Positions 20,962-22,124 of a DNA stretch of 22,124 nt are shown piece by piece. Source of the stretch: Candidatus Heimdallarchaeota archaeon (GTDB lineage Archaea; Asgardarchaeota; Heimdallarchaeia; Heimdallarchaeales; Kariarchaeaceae); assembly GCA_021399405.1 (NCBI GenBank), contig JAAFKL010000427.1:1-22124 (forward strand). The letters run 5' to 3'. Position numbers and translations under genes: made by a program. The notes beneath the pieces are model-generated. The model saw only the letters and a program-made list of their open reading frames with translations, made no database searches and was not told where the DNA came from. The number at the start of each line of letters is the position of its first letter. Positions within the stretch are counted from its first letter, which is position 1.

Positions 20962-22124
20962 GTGCTGATCATTATTGGTATCATTCTTCTTTGGATATCT
21001 TTCCTTTTGCAAACTCAGCTCCTAGTTTATTTGACAAATAGAGCCTCCATTATCCGAATAACTAGTTATTCCCCCATAATCTGGTCAGCTGGCATGATAT
21101 TTTGGTTAATAGAAATGTATCAGAATAATTTTGAAAGTCCCACTTCCAAACTATTAGAATTATCGATTCCTTCAATTTTATATATATCAACTAGATATGC
21201 GATCTTTTACAATGTTGCGACTGATAGTTTCGATTCAATTAACAACGTAACACAAGATTATGAAAAATTCATTAATCAAGATCCTGAACTTGTTGTCGTT
21301 CATTTAAATGTAAAAGATCAACGATTTGGAGATATTAATCTACCTAATCAAGCACATGTTGTACCTCTACGAAATTTAATTGCTGCAGATATGGTTTTAT
21401 CAGTTAACTCGAATAGAAATTACTCTTTGTCCTATTGTTTATTATGTAATACAACACATGCTTATCTGCTGCCAATTATAAATGGAAAAGAAATCAAGAT
21501 CACCTCAAATCAAGGTTCTGTTCTGAATGGAAACAAAGCCCTTACAGATAAAAGAGGCAACTTCGTTTGGCAACAATTTAACGGTACGCTCGTACATAAT
21601 TCATCACAATCTCAAGTAGATAGCCTTATTGAAATTCGTGTATCTAGAGTGATTTGGCCACATGCTAAGGCACTCTACCAAGATGCACTATTTTATCATA
21701 AGAAGGTTAATTTTTCTGTATACACATTTTTCAGTGTGTTTGGAAAATTAGTTAGAAGATTCAATAATTTAGCCTTTTCCAGGGGAGGACCCAACAAAAA
21801 ATTACAGATGAAAATTCCAATCATTGGAGTGAGTATTTTTGGAGAGGGGCAAAAAGCCTATCCCTATGAAATTTTCAATCCGAATGAAATTTCAGTTCTT
21901 GAAGATAAGATTGGAGAGACTGAATTCACACTCATATTCAACGGATTGGGAGCTTATGTCTATAAAATTACTGGATTAAACCTTGAAAATAATATCTTAA
22001 TAAAAGAGGGGAAAAGATGGTCATTGAATGGAGTTTCTATCGAAGATCATGAAGATTTAATTCCTCTACATGTAACAGAACATGCATACTGGTATCTTTG
22101 GAACAAATTTTATCCAAATACTGA
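20962..22124 (+). CDS. Membrane protein with DUF3179-like domain (partial, 3' end outside window)
   Basis: The frame is open from GTG 20962 to the window end (387 full codons). Three hydrophobic segments lead: about residues 1-23, 35-52 and 66-84. The domain that follows resembles DUF3179: VVVHLNVKDQ (111-120), VVPLRNLIAADMV (133-145), a CxxC in SYCLLCNT (Cys159, Cys162; family form YCPLCG), then WQQFNGTLVHNSSQSQVD and WPHAKALYQD, and IFGEGQKAYPYEIF. The match is partial and from memory of the family. Function of DUF3179 is not established. Start chosen as the first GTG after an in-frame stop at 20929; the ribosome site (GAGATAAGAGA) is weak. Its upstream neighbour is the structured RNA candidate. 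Confidence 0.7.
   Translation, partial: MLIIIGIILLWISFLLQTQLLVYLTNRASIIRITSYSPIIWSAGMIFWLIEMYQNNFESPTSKLLELSIPSILYISTRYAIFYNVATDSFDSINNVTQDYEKFINQDPELVVVHLNVKDQRFGDINLPNQAHVVPLRNLIAADMVLSVNSNRNYSLSYCLLCNTTHAYLLPIINGKEIKITSNQGSVLNGNKALTDKRGNFVWQQFNGTLVHNSSQSQVDSLIEIRVSRVIWPHAKALYQDALFYHKKVNFSVYTFFSVFGKLVRRFNNLAFSRGGPNKKLQMKIPIIGVSIFGEGQKAYPYEIFNPNEISVLEDKIGETEFTLIFNGLGAYVYKITGLNLENNILIKEGKRWSLNGVSIEDHEDLIPLHVTEHAYWYLWNKFYPNT

Overview
The window reads as chromosomal DNA of an AT-rich archaeon, most likely an Asgard archaeon (Heimdallarchaeia-like or a relative; that rank is inference). The archaeal core markers are a ribosomal protein eS8 / SRP19 / Gar1 operon, a coenzyme F420 ligase (CofE), TATA-type upstream elements, and frequent GTG/TTG starts. 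The Asgard flavour comes from two Rab/Ras-like small GTPases, a PP1/PP2A-type phosphatase, and a very large Ig-repeat surface protein whose cytoplasmic tail looks like a roadblock/longin domain.

Layout. 1-999: tail of an unrecognised gene, then cofE. 1006-4365: two paralogous Rab-like GTPase genes, both on the minus strand, bracket a plus-strand ABC-2 transporter operon (ATPase, permease, small membrane-anchored protein). 4458-10184: a 5.7-kb gene for a single-pass surface protein with 14 Ig/cadherin-like repeats. 10339-11343: aldo/keto reductase. 11425-12534: the rps8e-srp19-gar1 operon. 12666-14195: a small membrane-anchored protein and the PPP phosphatase, both minus. 14375-16360: an S9 prolyl-oligopeptidase-type peptidase. 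16432-19359: a broken F420-type luciferase-like oxidoreductase whose N-terminal fragment runs into the 5'-truncated remainder of a large right-handed beta-helix (NosD/PbH1-type) protein. 19785-20554: a cold-shock-domain protein and a convergent GNAT acetyltransferase. 20718-20940: a run of consecutive hairpins that looks like an unannotated structured RNA. 20962-end: a membrane protein with a DUF3179-like domain, cut by the window end.

Working together. The GTPases, the receptor-like protein with a putative GTPase-binding (roadblock/longin-like) tail, and the ABC operon form a plausible surface-sensing or trafficking neighbourhood; that link is inference from gene order and domain type. cofE and the luciferase-like remnant both point to F420 metabolism. 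The rest are separate housekeeping or accessory genes.

The most unusual spots are the sharp gene-gene junction near 16585-16600, the candidate structured RNA near 20718-20940, and the giant receptor next to the Rab-like GTPases.
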